A stretch of 64,000 bases of DNA from Ferrithrix thermotolerans DSM 19514 (GCA_945906305.1 CAMDQT010000012.1:1-64000), one strand, 5' to 3'. Counted from the first letter of the stretch, positions 16,896 to 26,551 are shown. The notes: a model not told the origin generated them from the sequence alone. Translations and numbers: made by a program.

Positions 16896-17642
16896 ATGGT
16901 TCCGATGTCTCGTCTGCCGCGGTTGTTGCGTCCCCCCATCGGATTTGCCCATCGGGGGGCCAGCGCGCATGCCCCGGGGAACACCCTGGAGGCCTTTTCG
17001 CTGGCCAGGCGGCTCGGGGCGAGTGGCCTCGAGGGAGACGTGTGGCTCACCGCGGATGGTGTGGCGGTCCTCGACCATGACGGCAAGGTGGGTGGCCTCC
17101 TCCGCCGACGGCGGGTCCGGGAGGTCAACCGCAAAGCGCTACCGCCGCACATCCCCACGTTGGCCGAGCTTTACGACACGCTCGGCACCGATTTCGATTT
17201 ATCCCTCGATGTGAAGGAACCGGCGGCGGTCTATCCGATCATCGCCACCGCACGAGCCGCGGGGGCCGAGCATCGTCTCTGGCTATGTCACCCGAAGCTC
17301 GAGGTGCTCGCGTCGTGGCGCACGCTATCCGAGGGCGTAAAGCTGGTCGACTCGACCAGGTTGAAATATCTGACCGAAGGACCGGAACGACGAGCGGCCC
17401 GCCAGCGCTCGCTCGGCGTCGATGCGATCAACCTCCATTACGGCGACTGGAGTGGCGGCCTCATCGCCTTGTTCCACCGCTTCGAGCGCTACACCCTGGG
17501 CTGGGACGCCCAACTCCCGCGGGTTATCGACGAACTGCTCGACTGCGGTATTGACGGGGTCTACAGCGACCATGCAGACCGCCTGGCCGATGCCCTCGAG
17601 CGCTTACAGGCCGCCGAATCGGGTGATGGGCCACCAACGTAG
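16896..17642 (+). CDS. Glycerophosphodiester phosphodiesterase family protein
   Basis: Hydrolyses glycerophosphodiesters to glycerol-3-phosphate and alcohol, or has a related phosphodiesterase role. The 248 residues contain the GDPD catalytic set: HRG (HRGASAHAPGNTLEAF), Glu/Asp in LEGDVWLTADG, the paired His in VLDHDGKV, and Glu in LDVKEP. No signal peptide is seen, so it is probably cytosolic. Start ATG 16896; ATG 16905 is an alternative. It converges on lepB and their 3' ends overlap by 39 bp. Confidence 0.88.
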   Translation: MVPMSRLPRLLRPPIGFAHRGASAHAPGNTLEAFSLARRLGASGLEGDVWLTADGVAVLDHDGKVGGLLRRRRVREVNRKALPPHIPTLAELYDTLGTDFDLSLDVKEPAAVYPIIATARAAGAEHRLWLCHPKLEVLASWRTLSEGVKLVDSTRLKYLTEGPERRAARQRSLGVDAINLHYGDWSGGLIALFHRFERYTLGWDAQLPRVIDELLDCGIDGVYSDHADRLADALERLQAAESGDGPPT

Positions 17643-18386
17643 CAACGCCTCGCCCCGCACTGACGTCTGGTCCACCAAACCGAATACTCGGCTGTCTTGG
17701 GAGTTGCCCCGGTTGTCTCCCATGACCCAAATGGCGCCTTGGGGCACCTTCACGGGTCCGAAATCGCTGGTCAGAGCAAGGCCGCTGACCCATGGCTCGG
17801 CCAACAACCGCTCGTTCACGAACACCCGGCCCATTCGTCCCTGCACGACTTCGCCCGGTAAGCCAATAACCCGTTTGATCAGGTCGGAATCTTCAATGAC
17901 CCCGTCAAGGCCATCGGGTCGGGCAAACACCACCACGTCGCCACGCTCCACGGGGCCTAGGTGATAGGCGGGTTTGAACACCAACACCCGATCGTCGATG
18001 CCCAGGGTGGGTTCCATTGATCGCGACGGAATGAGGAAGGCCTGAAAGAGAAACGCCTTCACCACCAGCGCCATCAACAGCGCTCCGGCCACCAGCGCGA
18101 TCCACTCCACTGCGTCGATGCTCCACGGCCTCGCTGATCGCTGCGGCCCACCGAGGACTACTGGCTTGCGCAGTTCAGGCTCGAGCGCCGCTGAGGGCAG
18201 CCGCGGTGCATCTTGAAGCGGGGCATGGGCGATGGCGGGCCGGCGAGCGCGAGGCAGGGCCAACAGTGCCGCCGCTTCCGGGGCCGCCGGGGTCCTGCCT
18301 GTTCGCGCCGCGGGGTTGCCGCCAGCGCCACGATCGGACACCACCATCGTCATGGCCTCATCGGTGGATGCGGTCTTGGCCGACAT
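17604..18386 (-). CDS. lepB: Signal peptidase I
   Basis: Membrane-bound serine protease that cleaves signal peptides of Sec- and Tat-exported proteins. 260 residues: a long cytoplasmic N-terminal tail of about 90 residues, one membrane helix (ALVAGALLMALVVKAF), nucleophile Ser in IPSRSMEPTL, general-base Lys in LIKRVIGLPGE, and the GDNRGNSQDSRVFGLV box. Start ATG 18386 has no clear Shine-Dalgarno; TACCCT upstream (18428-18433) would give a leader of about 35 nt. It lies between pafC and the GDPD gene. Confidence 0.95.
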   Translation of the reverse strand: MSAKTASTDEAMTMVVSDRGAGGNPAARTGRTPAAPEAAALLALPRARRPAIAHAPLQDAPRLPSAALEPELRKPVVLGGPQRSARPWSIDAVEWIALVAGALLMALVVKAFLFQAFLIPSRSMEPTLGIDDRVLVFKPAYHLGPVERGDVVVFARPDGLDGVIEDSDLIKRVIGLPGEVVQGRMGRVFVNERLLAEPWVSGLALTSDFGPVKVPQGAIWVMGDNRGNSQDSRVFGLVDQTSVRGEALLRWWPITRFGGL

Positions 18387-18427
18387 CGGTGTCCGGCCCG
18401 TCTGCTCCGATCACATCCATCCCGACG

Positions 18428-18433
18428 AGGGTA
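18428..18433 (-). promoter_or_regulatory. Putative -10 upstream of lepB
   Basis: TACCCT on the minus strand; would place a short 5' leader before ATG 18386. Confidence 0.3.
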
Positions 18434-18465
18434 GCGTCTCGACCGCGGAGCCTCGGGGCCATCAA

Positions 18466-19440
18466 TCAGCGTCGGTAGCGTTGAAGTATCCGCTCGGCCG
18501 CCCGAGGTCCAATGTCGATATCCAGCGGTGGATCAGCGTGCACCACCACGGCATCGGTCCCAAGCCGCACGAGCAGCCGCTCCAGCCACGCTGGCGCGCT
18601 GATGGCCAGGGTAACCCGCAGGCGCTCCCCATCGAGGGCCTCGACCTTCTCATAGGGATAGTGCTCGACCAGCCACCGCGCCGCGGGCTCAATCTCGAGC
18701 ACCACCCGAGGATCTTCAGCACGCGGGTGGTACACACTGTCTTGCGGTCCCGCGACACGATCCGCCGGTGGGCTGAACTGCTGGTCAGTGACCGTGGCGG
18801 ATTCGATCCGGTCGAGTCGGAACAGCCGATCGCCCTGGGCGGTGTGGCAGGTGGCGGCGAGATACCACTGGCCGCCATCGGCGTACACCCGGTGGGGGTC
18901 CACCAGACGGCGGGTTTGGGCGTCGCGACCGTAGCTGTAATAGCCCAGTTCCACCCGACGATGTTCGGCGACCGCCTCCCGCAGCAACTCCAGTAACTCC
19001 GGCCTGGCCTCCCCCAAGCGGACCTCGAGCACCGTCTCGGTGTCGATGCCCAGCACAGCAGCGAGCTTGGCCAAGCCCCGCGCCAACGGCGCGTCGGGAT
19101 CGGTCTGACCCCACGGAGCCATGGACGAACCCGCGGCGATGAGTGCCAGCGCCTGATCGGGCGTAAGTCTCATGGGACGAGCGAAATAGTCCGCGAGGCG
19201 GATGAACACCCGGTCGTCCTCAATGATCACGTCGATCAGCTCGTCGGGGGTGAAGGGATACAGCCCGACCATGAACACCACATCGAGGTCCGCGAGTAGC
19301 TGCGACCGAGTCAGTCCGAATCGAGTGCAGATCTCCTCGATGGTTGGTCCCTCGCGGGCCGCTATCCACGGCACGATGGACAGCAGCCGCCGGACCCGAT
19401 CCCCCGCCGTGACTCGCGGCCGACGGGCAGCATCGGTCAT
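18466..19440 (-). CDS. pafC: WYL-domain regulator PafC
   Basis: Partner of PafB in the PafBC transcription factor, which in mycobacteria turns on DNA-damage genes independently of LexA. 324 residues: N-terminal helix-turn-helix (PTIEEICTRFGLTRSQLLADLDVV), a PafC-type middle domain, the WYL domain (RLVDPHRVYADGGQWYLAA near 205) and a WCX C-terminal domain. The true start is ATG 19440, overlapping the pafB stop by 4 nt (ATGA); the frame continues upstream to 19698 but that stretch is antisense-like sequence inside pafB. Probably forms a heterodimer with PafB. Confidence 0.92.
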   Translation of the reverse strand: MTDAARRPRVTAGDRVRRLLSIVPWIAAREGPTIEEICTRFGLTRSQLLADLDVVFMVGLYPFTPDELIDVIIEDDRVFIRLADYFARPMRLTPDQALALIAAGSSMAPWGQTDPDAPLARGLAKLAAVLGIDTETVLEVRLGEARPELLELLREAVAEHRRVELGYYSYGRDAQTRRLVDPHRVYADGGQWYLAATCHTAQGDRLFRLDRIESATVTDQQFSPPADRVAGPQDSVYHPRAEDPRVVLEIEPAARWLVEHYPYEKVEALDGERLRVTLAISAPAWLERLLVRLGTDAVVVHADPPLDIDIGPRAAERILQRYRR

Positions 19441-20393
19441 TGTTGCTCCAAAGCTTCGAGCCAGCGGATGATCTCTTGGCGCAGCGCTGGCGGCCCGATG
19501 ACCTCGGCGTGGTCGAGGAAGGTCAAGACCAAACCGCGGAACGCCTCGACGTTTCGAACCTCGACCACAAACAGGGTCCGACCCGCAGCGTCGGTGCCTC
19601 GCACCGACTCCTCGCCGAGGTGCCGCCGGGCCGACATCGCCTGGTCGGCATCGACGGCCACCTCCGCCCAAATCGGCTCGGCCGAACCAAGCTGCCATGA
19701 GCGCAGGGCCACGCCGGGGTGGGGTTGTGAGGGTGCCACGAAGCTCTGCCCAACGACAACCGCGACCTCACCCTCGATGCGCTCCACCCGAAAGGAGCGG
19801 CCTTCGTTACGTTGGCGGTCATGGCCCGACAGGTACCACCGACCACGTTGGTAATCCAGGCGATGCGGCTCGATGGCGCGCTCCGAGCCGTTGTAGCTGA
19901 AGGTGACGGGGTGTCGCTCAACCAGCGCGGTAAACAGTTCCATCAGCCGCCCGTCCACGGGAACTCGGGCCAACGGCTCGTCGCCGGCCACGGCGGCGGC
20001 GATGGCCTCCTCCTCCATGGCGCCCAGGCGTACCCCGGCCAAGGCTTGCAATGCCTCGTCGGAAGACACCCCCTCGAGGCGCACCGCATGAGCCGCGAAG
20101 TGCAACGCCGCCAACTCGTCTGCCTCAAGGCCCGGGTCGCGCAGCGCGTAGTCCTCCGGCGGGATTCGGTACCCCTCCGTCCAGTGGCCCTCGAACTGCA
20201 CCGGTAGCAGCCGGAGCGGAATGCCCATCTCGCGTAGGTCGTCTTTGTCCCGTTCGAAGGCCCGGCGGAAGCTGCCAAGGTCCTCGGGGTAGCCCGGCAC
20301 CCGACGCCGAATCTCGCTCGCGGTCAACGGGCGTTCTGCGGCGAGCAAAGCGGCGGAGAGGTTCAACAGCCGTTCGACCTTCGCCGCGCTCAC
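19437..20393 (-). CDS. pafB: WYL-domain regulator PafB
   Basis: 318 residues: N-terminal winged helix (RLLNLSAALLAAERPLTASEIRRRVPGY), middle domain, WYL domain with WYL in DYQRGRWYLSGHDRQRN, and a C-terminal WCX domain. With PafC it forms the PafBC activator of the mycobacterial-type DNA damage response; the WYL domain is thought to sense single-stranded DNA. GTG 20393 is preceded by AAGG and lies 11 nt after the pafA stop, so pafA-pafB-pafC form one unit. The order pafA-pafB-pafC is as in Mycobacterium. Confidence 0.93.
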   Translation of the reverse strand: MSAAKVERLLNLSAALLAAERPLTASEIRRRVPGYPEDLGSFRRAFERDKDDLREMGIPLRLLPVQFEGHWTEGYRIPPEDYALRDPGLEADELAALHFAAHAVRLEGVSSDEALQALAGVRLGAMEEEAIAAAVAGDEPLARVPVDGRLMELFTALVERHPVTFSYNGSERAIEPHRLDYQRGRWYLSGHDRQRNEGRSFRVERIEGEVAVVVGQSFVAPSQPHPGVALRSWQLGSAEPIWAEVAVDADQAMSARRHLGEESVRGTDAAGRTLFVVEVRNVEAFRGLVLTFLDHAEVIGPPALRQEIIRWLEALEQQ

Positions 20394-20403
20394 GGGCTGA
20401 CCT

Positions 20404-21762
20404 TCATAAGGAGGCGATCAGCTTGTCGACTCGCTCGTCCTCGTAACGGAAGGGGTCTTTGCACAGCACGGTGCGCTGCGCTTGATCGTTGAGCTTCAGG
20501 TGCACCCAGTCCACGGTGTAGTCCCGCTTGCGCTGCTTGGCCTGACGGATGAAGTCGCCCCGCAGCTTGGCCCTCGTTGTCTGCGGGGGAAGGTCCATGG
20601 CGGCGTTGATGTCTTCGTCGGTGCAGATCCGCTCTACCAGGCCACGATCGGACAGCTTGTAGAACAGGCCCCGATCGGTGCTCACATCGTGGTATTGCAG
20701 GTCGATCAGGGCCACCTTGGGGTCCGCCAGGGCAAGGCCGTGGCGTTCCCGGTAGGCCTCGATGAGCTTGTGCTTGATGACCCAGTCGCATTCCCGATCC
20801 AGCTTCAGAGGATCGGTCTCCAACGCCGTCATGCAGTGTTGCCACATACCAAGTGCCTTGGTCTCCAGTTCGTCGAAACCCTTGGTGTCGGCATAGCGCA
20901 GCGCCCGCTGCAAATACTCCGACTGGATGTCCAACGCGCTGAGTTCACGGCCGTTGGCGAGTCGCACGGTGCGCCGGCAGGTCATGTCGTGACTGATCTC
21001 ACGAATGGCCCGGATCGGGTTCTCCAAGGTCATGTCCCGCAACACCACCGAGGGATCCTCCAGCATGCGCAGCAGGATCGAGCACACGCCCACCTTGAGG
21101 AACGTGGCGTAGTCGCTCATGTTGGAATCGCCGACGAGGACATGCAAACGCCGGTAGCGCTCGGCATCGGCATGCGGCTCGTCCCGAGTGTTGATGATCG
21201 GACGGCTCCGCGTCGTGGCCGAGGAAACCCCTTCCCAGATGTGCTCGGCCCGCTGCGATACGCAATACATCGCCCCCCGCGCCGTCTGCAACACCTTGCC
21301 CGCACCGGCATAGATCTGACGCGAGACCAAGAACGGGATGAGAACCTCGGCGTAGTAGCTGAAATCGTCGTGTCGGGACGTGAGGTAGTTCTCGTGGCAG
21401 CCGTAGCTGTTACCGGCGGAATCGGTGTTGTTCTTGAACAGGTAGATGACCCCGCGGATGCCTTCTTCCTTCAGCCGTTGCTCCGCCGACTCGAGCATCT
21501 GCTCCAGGATGCGCTCTCCCGCCTTGTCGTGCACCACGATGTCGTAAAGCGAATCGCACTCCGGAGTGGCGTACTCAGGGTGAGAGCCGACATCGAGGTA
21601 AAGCCGCGCACCATTGGTAAGGAACACGTTCGAACTACGGCCCCATGACACCACCCGACGGAACAGGTAGCGGGCGACCTCATCGGGGCTCAGCCGACGC
21701 TGGCCCCGCAGCGTGCAGGTGACGCCGTATTCGTTTTCGATGCCGAAGATGCGACGCTGCAT
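20404..21762 (-). CDS. pafA: Pup-protein ligase
   Basis: ATP-dependent ligase that attaches deamidated Pup through its C-terminal Glu to lysines of target proteins. 452 residues from ATG 21762, the same length as the Mycobacterium enzyme. The N-terminal [10 protein letters not shown] (Glu9) gives the metal/ATP site; [28 protein letters not shown] and [35 protein letters not shown] are conserved between PafA and Dop. The Pup-binding groove sits in the C-terminal region. The sequence upstream of 21762 is not part of the gene. A TACCGT hexamer 6 nt before the start suggests its own leaderless promoter. Confidence 0.97.
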   Translation of the reverse strand: MQRRIFGIENEYGVTCTLRGQRRLSPDEVARYLFRRVVSWGRSSNVFLTNGARLYLDVGSHPEYATPECDSLYDIVVHDKAGERILEQMLESAEQRLKEEGIRGVIYLFKNNTDSAGNSYGCHENYLTSRHDDFSYYAEVLIPFLVSRQIYAGAGKVLQTARGAMYCVSQRAEHIWEGVSSATTRSRPIINTRDEPHADAERYRRLHVLVGDSNMSDYATFLKVGVCSILLRMLEDPSVVLRDMTLENPIRAIREISHDMTCRRTVRLANGRELSALDIQSEYLQRALRYADTKGFDELETKALGMWQHCMTALETDPLKLDRECDWVIKHKLIEAYRERHGLALADPKVALIDLQYHDVSTDRGLFYKLSDRGLVERICTDEDINAAMDLPPQTTRAKLRGDFIRQAKQRKRDYTVDWVHLKLNDQAQRTVLCKDPFRYEDERVDKLIASL

Positions 21763-21768
21763 GCCAGC

Positions 21769-21774
21769 ACGGTA
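21769..21774 (-). promoter_or_regulatory. Putative -10 of pafA-pafB-pafC
   Basis: TACCGT on the minus strand lies 6 nt before ATG 21762. Confidence 0.45.
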
Positions 21775-21825
21775 GCTCGCGCTGCATGCCCGGTAACGGC
21801 GCAATGCTGGCCTCGAAGAGATGGA

Positions 21826-22536
21826 TCAGACTTCAGTGGCGATCGGTGGTGGTGCGGCACCGGCCAGAACGGCATCAACCTCGGCATCGGTGTAGCGGCG
21901 AAAACACCGCCGCAACCCGTCCCGTTCGAGGACCGCGACCTCAACGTCATCTCCGACCAGGGTGCGCTCAGGGCCGGCCAGCGCCCCAACGGCCAGCCGC
22001 AAAGCGTCGGCGGAGTTCAGTTCGTCACTCCAGCCGGCCTCAATCCGCTCGGCCACCGAATCGGCGTCTCCTCCGAGTGCGACATAGCGGCGCTCGTCGA
22101 CAACGGTGCCGTCATAAAGGAGGTGGTAGAGCTGGTCATCGGCCCGGGCGGCGGCGACCTCGGCCACCAGAATCTCCACCTCCAGCGGCTTCATCTCGTG
22201 GGTGAAGATCTGGCCCAGCATCTGGGCGTAGGCGTTGGCCAGGCTGCGGGCCTCAACGTCCTCGCGGGAGTAGCTGAAACCCTTGAGGTCGGCGTGACGA
22301 ACGCCGGCTATACGCAGCTGGTCGAACTCGTTGAAGCGGCCCACCCCGGCGAAGCCGATGCGGTCATAGATCTCCGCCACCTTGTGCAGGGTGTTGGACG
22401 GATTCTCGGCGCAGATGAGGATTCCCTCCTCGCACACCAGAGCGGCCAAGGACCGCCCCCGGGCGATGCCCTTGCGGGCATAGTCCGCCTTGTCTTTCAT
22501 CAGTTGCTCGGGGGCAACGTAGAACGGCATGCTCAT
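21826..22536 (-). CDS. prcA: 20S proteasome alpha subunit
   Basis: Non-catalytic alpha-ring subunit that gates the proteasome core particle and binds the activator. 236 residues from ATG 22536, fixed by the Shine-Dalgarno GGAGG 7 nt upstream; the longer frame upstream is not used. Typical features: MPFYVAPEQLMKDKADYARKGIARGRSLAAL, the GILICAENPSNTLHKVAEIYDRIGFAGVGR segment, and the alpha-subunit N-terminal gate region. It is 46 nt downstream of prcB. Confidence 0.96.
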   Translation of the reverse strand: MSMPFYVAPEQLMKDKADYARKGIARGRSLAALVCEEGILICAENPSNTLHKVAEIYDRIGFAGVGRFNEFDQLRIAGVRHADLKGFSYSREDVEARSLANAYAQMLGQIFTHEMKPLEVEILVAEVAAARADDQLYHLLYDGTVVDERRYVALGGDADSVAERIEAGWSDELNSADALRLAVGALAGPERTLVGDDVEVAVLERDGLRRCFRRYTDAEVDAVLAGAAPPPIATEV

Positions 22537-22582
22537 GACCGGGCCTCCAGAAACCGAACGGACCTGACAGCAGCAAGGACGA

Positions 22583-23398
22583 TCATGACGTGACCGTGGC
22601 CGATCCGCCGGACTCCGTGGACATACGACCGAGGAGCGAAGCGAACCGACCCGAGATCGACTCGCTGCTTTGACGATCGAAGCCCGCTTCGCTGATGGTG
22701 GCGACGATTGGATAGATACCCCGAATGGGATCGGGGCCACCCGTAGCAGAGTCCTCGTCGGCGGCTTGGAACAGCGCAGACAGAACCAGGTCGATGGCGT
22801 CGCCGGCGTTGAGATCGCTGCGATAGCCCATCTTGACCACCGTCGCCGCGAACAGCGACCCCGAGCCGGTGGCGGCGTAGTTGGTCTCCTCGTAGCGGCC
22901 GCCAGTCACGTCGTACTGGAAGAGCCGACCGTACCCCCGGCGCAGGTCGTAACCGGCAAACAGCGGCACCACCACCAGGCCTTGCATCGCCATCGGCAAG
23001 TTGGCCCGGATCATGATCGAAAGCTGGTTGGCCTTGCCCTCGAGGGACAACGCCTGGCCTTCGACCTTCTCGTAATGCTCCAGTTGCAGCTGGAACAGGC
23101 GGACCATCTCCATGGCCGGACCGGCCGCGCCGGCGATGGCCACCCCGGAGTGGCGGTCGGCCGGGTACACCTTCTCCATGTCACGGTGGCTGATCAGGTT
23201 GCCCGAAGTGGCCCTTCGGTCCCCCGCCATGACCACCCCATCGACATAGCGCACGGCGACTACGGTCGTCCCGTGGGTGATGTCAAGCCCGTGACCGCCC
23301 GCCAGCGGCGTGGGGACGGGCGGTTGCACGCCAGCCCGCGCCATGAGCGCGGCAAAACTTGGACCTGGGTCGTCCTCTGCTCTGAACATAGGAAGCAC
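22583..23398 (-). CDS. prcB: 20S proteasome beta subunit
   Basis: Catalytic beta-ring subunit of the proteasome core, an N-terminal threonine protease. 271 residues; the propeptide is about 43 residues and ends DITHG, and autocatalysis would leave Thr44 as the nucleophile. With Thr44 as residue 1, Asp60 (MAGDRR) and Lys76 (EKVYP) fall at positions 17 and 33, the conserved catalytic Asp and Lys. GSGSLFA and [15 protein letters not shown] are also family signatures. Start GTG 23398 is supported by TACTCT 7 nt upstream; ATG 23389 is an alternative. Confidence 0.97.
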   Translation of the reverse strand: MLPMFRAEDDPGPSFAALMARAGVQPPVPTPLAGGHGLDITHGTTVVAVRYVDGVVMAGDRRATSGNLISHRDMEKVYPADRHSGVAIAGAAGPAMEMVRLFQLQLEHYEKVEGQALSLEGKANQLSIMIRANLPMAMQGLVVVPLFAGYDLRRGYGRLFQYDVTGGRYEETNYAATGSGSLFAATVVKMGYRSDLNAGDAIDLVLSALFQAADEDSATGGPDPIRGIYPIVATISEAGFDRQSSESISGRFASLLGRMSTESGGSATVTS

Positions 23399-23405
23399 AG
23401 GGCGC

Positions 23406-23411
23406 AGAGTA
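23406..23411 (-). promoter_or_regulatory. Putative -10 of prcB-prcA
   Basis: TACTCT on the minus strand lies 7 nt before GTG 23398, inside the 77-nt gap after pup. Confidence 0.45.
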
Positions 23412-23475
23412 CCGGTTCTACCCTCGTTGTCCCACCCCGATGGATTCAGACCATCGACGAGACGTCGGAACGAAC

Positions 23476-23670
23476 CTACTGTCCGCCCTTTTGGATGTAG
23501 CTCTTCACGAAATCCTCGGCGTTGGTCTCGAGCACGTCATCGATCTCGTCAAGCAGGTCGTCGAGGTCAGCCTTGAGCTTCTCCCCTGTTTCCGATTTGG
23601 CGGGCGCATCGATGATCGCCTCGTCGGACCGCTGAGGGGCGGGCCGCTGCTTCTGAGTCCGTTCCGGCAT
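23476..23670 (-). CDS. pup: Prokaryotic ubiquitin-like protein Pup
   Basis: 64-residue intrinsically disordered tag. The C-terminus is GGQ, so Dop must deamidate the last Gln to Glu before PafA can attach it. The central coiled-coil region ([33 protein letters not shown]) binds the proteasomal ATPase and PafA/Dop. GGGAG stands before ATG 23670. It starts 18 nt after dop, so dop and pup form one unit. Confidence 0.98.
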   Translation of the reverse strand: MPERTQKQRPAPQRSDEAIIDAPAKSETGEKLKADLDDLLDEIDDVLETNAEDFVKSYIQKGGQ

Positions 23671-23688
23671 TGCGAGTCTCCCTACCTG

Positions 23689-25203
23689 TCATGAACCGAG
23701 CCGTCGAAGCAGCTCGGACGATGTCTCGCACTCTGCGAGCAGACTACCCACATGGGCCTTGGTGCCGCGCGTTGGTTCCATCATCGGGACCCGCCGCAAC
23801 GGGTCGTCGCCAATGTCGAACACCATCGAATCCCAGTTCGCCGCCACGATGTCATCGGCCCATTTCTGCAGACACTTCCCTCGAAAGTACGCCCGAGTAT
23901 CCTCCGGCGGCTCGCTCACGGCGATGAGCGCATCGGCGTCCTTCACCAGCGTCTCGACGCCGAGCCGACTGAACAATGACTTGGTCGGCCGCAGGTCGTG
24001 GTATTGCAGGTCCATGGCGGCCATCCGGGCGTCGCTCCAGCGCAGATCGTGGCGTTCTCGGTAGCCGTTGATCAGGCGGTATTTCGCCACCCAGTCAAGC
24101 TGGTCGGCGAGTTGCATCGGGTCGGTTTCGAGCTTGGTGAGCACCTCCTCCCAACGTTGCAGTACCGCTGAGCCGACGGCTTCGCCCCCGATGCATTCCA
24201 GGCCGCGTTCCTCGGCATAGCCGCGGGCCCACCCGAGGTACTCCCATTGCATGTCCAGCGCCGTGATGCTGCCGCCGTCACTGAGTCCGAGCGGACGGCG
24301 CAGGCTCAGGTCGTAGGACACCTGGCGCATGGCCAACACGGGGTCCTCAAGCACGAAGGTGCGATCGAGATAGCCATCCTCGATCATGCACAGCACCAGA
24401 GCCGTTGGGCCGACCTTCAGGAAGGTCGACACCTGCGAGAGGTTGGCATCACCCACGATCACATGGAGGCGGCGATACTTCTTGGCATCAGCATGGGGCT
24501 CATCGCGGGTATTGACGATTGGCCGCTTGAGAGTGGTTTCCAGGCCGACTTGCTCCTCGAAGAAATCGGCCCGCTGAGTGAGTTGAAACGGTACTTGCTG
24601 CGATGAGATGCCAACCGCCTCCGAACCGACCTTCCCGGCACCGGTGTAGATCTGCCGGGTGACGAAGTGCGGCATGACCTGGGCCACGACCCGCGAGAAC
24701 GGGGTGGTGCGGTCCATGAGATAGTTCTCGTGGGTGCCGTAGCTGTTGCCCTTACGATCGGAGTTGTTCTTGTAGACGACGATTTCCTCGCCCTCCGGCA
24801 GCGCCGCGTTGGCCTGCCGCATCGACTCAACAAGGATCATCTCTGCCGCGCGGTCGTACAGCACCACGGTCAGCGGATCGGCGCATTCGGGGGTGGAGAG
24901 CTCCGGATGGGCATGATCCACGTAGTAGCGAGCACCGTTGGTCAGCACAGCATTGACCAGGTGGGTTTCCACTTCTGAGGACATGGCGGCGAAAATGTTC
25001 AAACCCCGGGCGTCATTGGCTGGGGTTTCATCAACGAAGTCCCAACCAACCCGAGGAATGGGCGACGCCGTGCCGGAGCGATCGAGCGAGTTGATGTACG
25101 CATTGATCAGCAGCGAGGACGCCGCGATGGGGTTCGAGTCCCCGGCTCGACGATGGAAGATGCCGAACTCGGTCTCCATGCCGATGATCTTGCGCAGGGC
25201 CAT
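23689..25203 (-). CDS. dop: Pup deamidase/depupylase Dop
   Basis: Converts the C-terminal Gln of Pup to Glu and also removes Pup from tagged proteins. 504 residues from ATG 25203. GMETEFGIF (near residue 8-16), [81 protein letters not shown] and the C-terminal YFRGKCLQKW and KAHVGSLL match Dop. The insertion after the first strand is longer than in PafA, as in Dop. The start is set by the conserved ALRKIIGMETEFG; the upstream frame is not homologous. Confidence 0.97.
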   Translation of the reverse strand: MALRKIIGMETEFGIFHRRAGDSNPIAASSLLINAYINSLDRSGTASPIPRVGWDFVDETPANDARGLNIFAAMSSEVETHLVNAVLTNGARYYVDHAHPELSTPECADPLTVVLYDRAAEMILVESMRQANAALPEGEEIVVYKNNSDRKGNSYGTHENYLMDRTTPFSRVVAQVMPHFVTRQIYTGAGKVGSEAVGISSQQVPFQLTQRADFFEEQVGLETTLKRPIVNTRDEPHADAKKYRRLHVIVGDANLSQVSTFLKVGPTALVLCMIEDGYLDRTFVLEDPVLAMRQVSYDLSLRRPLGLSDGGSITALDMQWEYLGWARGYAEERGLECIGGEAVGSAVLQRWEEVLTKLETDPMQLADQLDWVAKYRLINGYRERHDLRWSDARMAAMDLQYHDLRPTKSLFSRLGVETLVKDADALIAVSEPPEDTRAYFRGKCLQKWADDIVAANWDSMVFDIGDDPLRRVPMMEPTRGTKAHVGSLLAECETSSELLRRLGS

Positions 25204-25240
25204 TGGGCGTTCCCGTCCCGTCTCGAGGTCGTTGACGGTC

Positions 25241-25246
25241 ACCCTA
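25241..25246 (-). promoter_or_regulatory. Putative -10 of dop-pup
   Basis: TAGGGT on the minus strand; a start site 6-9 nt on would give a 5' leader of about 30 nt before ATG 25203. Confidence 0.35.
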
Positions 25247-25309
25247 ATGGGCACCTGCACGTGTCTGGGCGCGAACCTCGAGTTCATCCACCAGGCGCAA
25301 TGACCACCT

Positions 25310-26551
25310 TCAGGATCGCCGCCAGGGACCGTCGTCGCTGCGAGGTTCCTTGGGCAGGCCCAGGACGCGCTCTCCGATGATATTTCGCTGAACTTGGCTC
25401 GTACCGGCGTAAATCGTGCCCGCACGGGCCCGCATGGACACCTCGTTCCACGAACGCGACGAGGAGGGCGAGCCGACGGCGTCACCGGCGATCCCCGACG
25501 CCGCCGCCCGACCGGACATGATCATGGCTTCGGCGCCGTGGATGTCGACCGCAAGCTGGGTCACCTCCCGGTGGTACTCCGACCACAGCAGCTTCATCAG
25601 GGAGGACTCGGGACCAGGCCGGTCTCCGGCCAGGGTTCGGGTGAGGGTCCGCATCCCTAGGTAGCGCATCGCCTCGACGCGACTGTGGCACCAGGCCAGC
25701 TTCTGGCGGATCAACGCATCGCGGGTGCGGCCCCGCTCCCGAGCGACGTCGACCAGCCGGTCGAGTTCCTCCCGGTAGGTAATGAACAGCGAAGTGGCCC
25801 GGCCACCGCGCTCGAAGCCCAGCAGCGTGTTGGCCACCGCCCAGCCGTTATCTACCTCGCCGATCACATTGGTCTTGGGCGTCCGGGCGTCGGTGAAGAA
25901 GACCTCGTTGAACTCGTGCCCGCCGATGATGTTGACGATCGGTCGGACCTCCACGCCGGGTTGGTTCATTGGCACCAGCAGGAAGCTGATTCCGGCGTGC
26001 TTTAGGTTGTGCGGGCTGGTGCGGCAGAGCACGAAGATCCAGTTGGCGGTGTGTGCGCTCGAAGTCCAGATCTTCTGGCCGTTGATGACCCACTCGTCGC
26101 CATCGAGTTCCGCCCGGCACCCGAGATTGGCCAGGTCCGAGCCGGCGTCGGGTTCGGAGTATCCCTGGCACCAGCGATCCTCACCGGACAGGATGCGGGG
26201 GATGTAGTGGCGCTTTTGCTCCTCGGTGCCCCACACCATGATGGTGGGCCCGACCATGCCAATCCCGAATCCATCATTGGGTACACCCTGGGGTACGCCG
26301 GCACCGGCGAACTCCTCATTGATGATGACCTGCTCGATCTGGCTGAGGCCTACCCCGCCGTACTCCGACGGCCAGGCCACCGCGAGCAGGCGATTGTCGG
26401 CCAGGGTCCGACGCCACGTCTCGACAAATCGGCTGCGCTCGGCCGGGTCGAGCGCGCCGAGACCCTGCCACTCCACGGGCAGGTGTTGCGCCAGAAACGC
26501 CTTGATGCTGGCTCGAAAAACCTCGGCCTCCGCGCTGTAGGTCGGATTCAT
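25310..26551 (-). CDS. Acyl-CoA dehydrogenase
   Basis: FAD-dependent alpha,beta-dehydrogenation of an acyl-CoA thioester in fatty acid or branched-chain/steroid catabolism. 413 residues from ATG 26551, with GGGGAG 8 nt upstream. Motifs: the N-terminal helical domain (FRASIKAFLAQHLP), WCQGYSEPDAGSDLANLGCRAELDG and WVINGQKIWTSSAHTA of the middle FAD domain, and C-terminal YAGTSQVQRNIIGERVLGLP, the FAD/tetramer signature. The substrate is unknown. The gene ends 106 nt before dop, which has its own promoter. Confidence 0.94.
   Translation of the reverse strand: MNPTYSAEAEVFRASIKAFLAQHLPVEWQGLGALDPAERSRFVETWRRTLADNRLLAVAWPSEYGGVGLSQIEQVIINEEFAGAGVPQGVPNDGFGIGMVGPTIMVWGTEEQKRHYIPRILSGEDRWCQGYSEPDAGSDLANLGCRAELDGDEWVINGQKIWTSSAHTANWIFVLCRTSPHNLKHAGISFLLVPMNQPGVEVRPIVNIIGGHEFNEVFFTDARTPKTNVIGEVDNGWAVANTLLGFERGGRATSLFITYREELDRLVDVARERGRTRDALIRQKLAWCHSRVEAMRYLGMRTLTRTLAGDRPGPESSLMKLLWSEYHREVTQLAVDIHGAEAMIMSGRAAASGIAGDAVGSPSSSRSWNEVSMRARAGTIYAGTSQVQRNIIGERVLGLPKEPRSDDGPWRRS

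Noticed and set aside
19441-19698. Upstream extension of the PafC frame
   Set aside because: It overlaps pafB in another frame; ATG 19440 overlaps the pafB stop and matches the family start.
20482-21648. Plus-strand frame of 388 codons opposite pafA
   Set aside because: Antisense shadow; the minus strand is clearly pafA.
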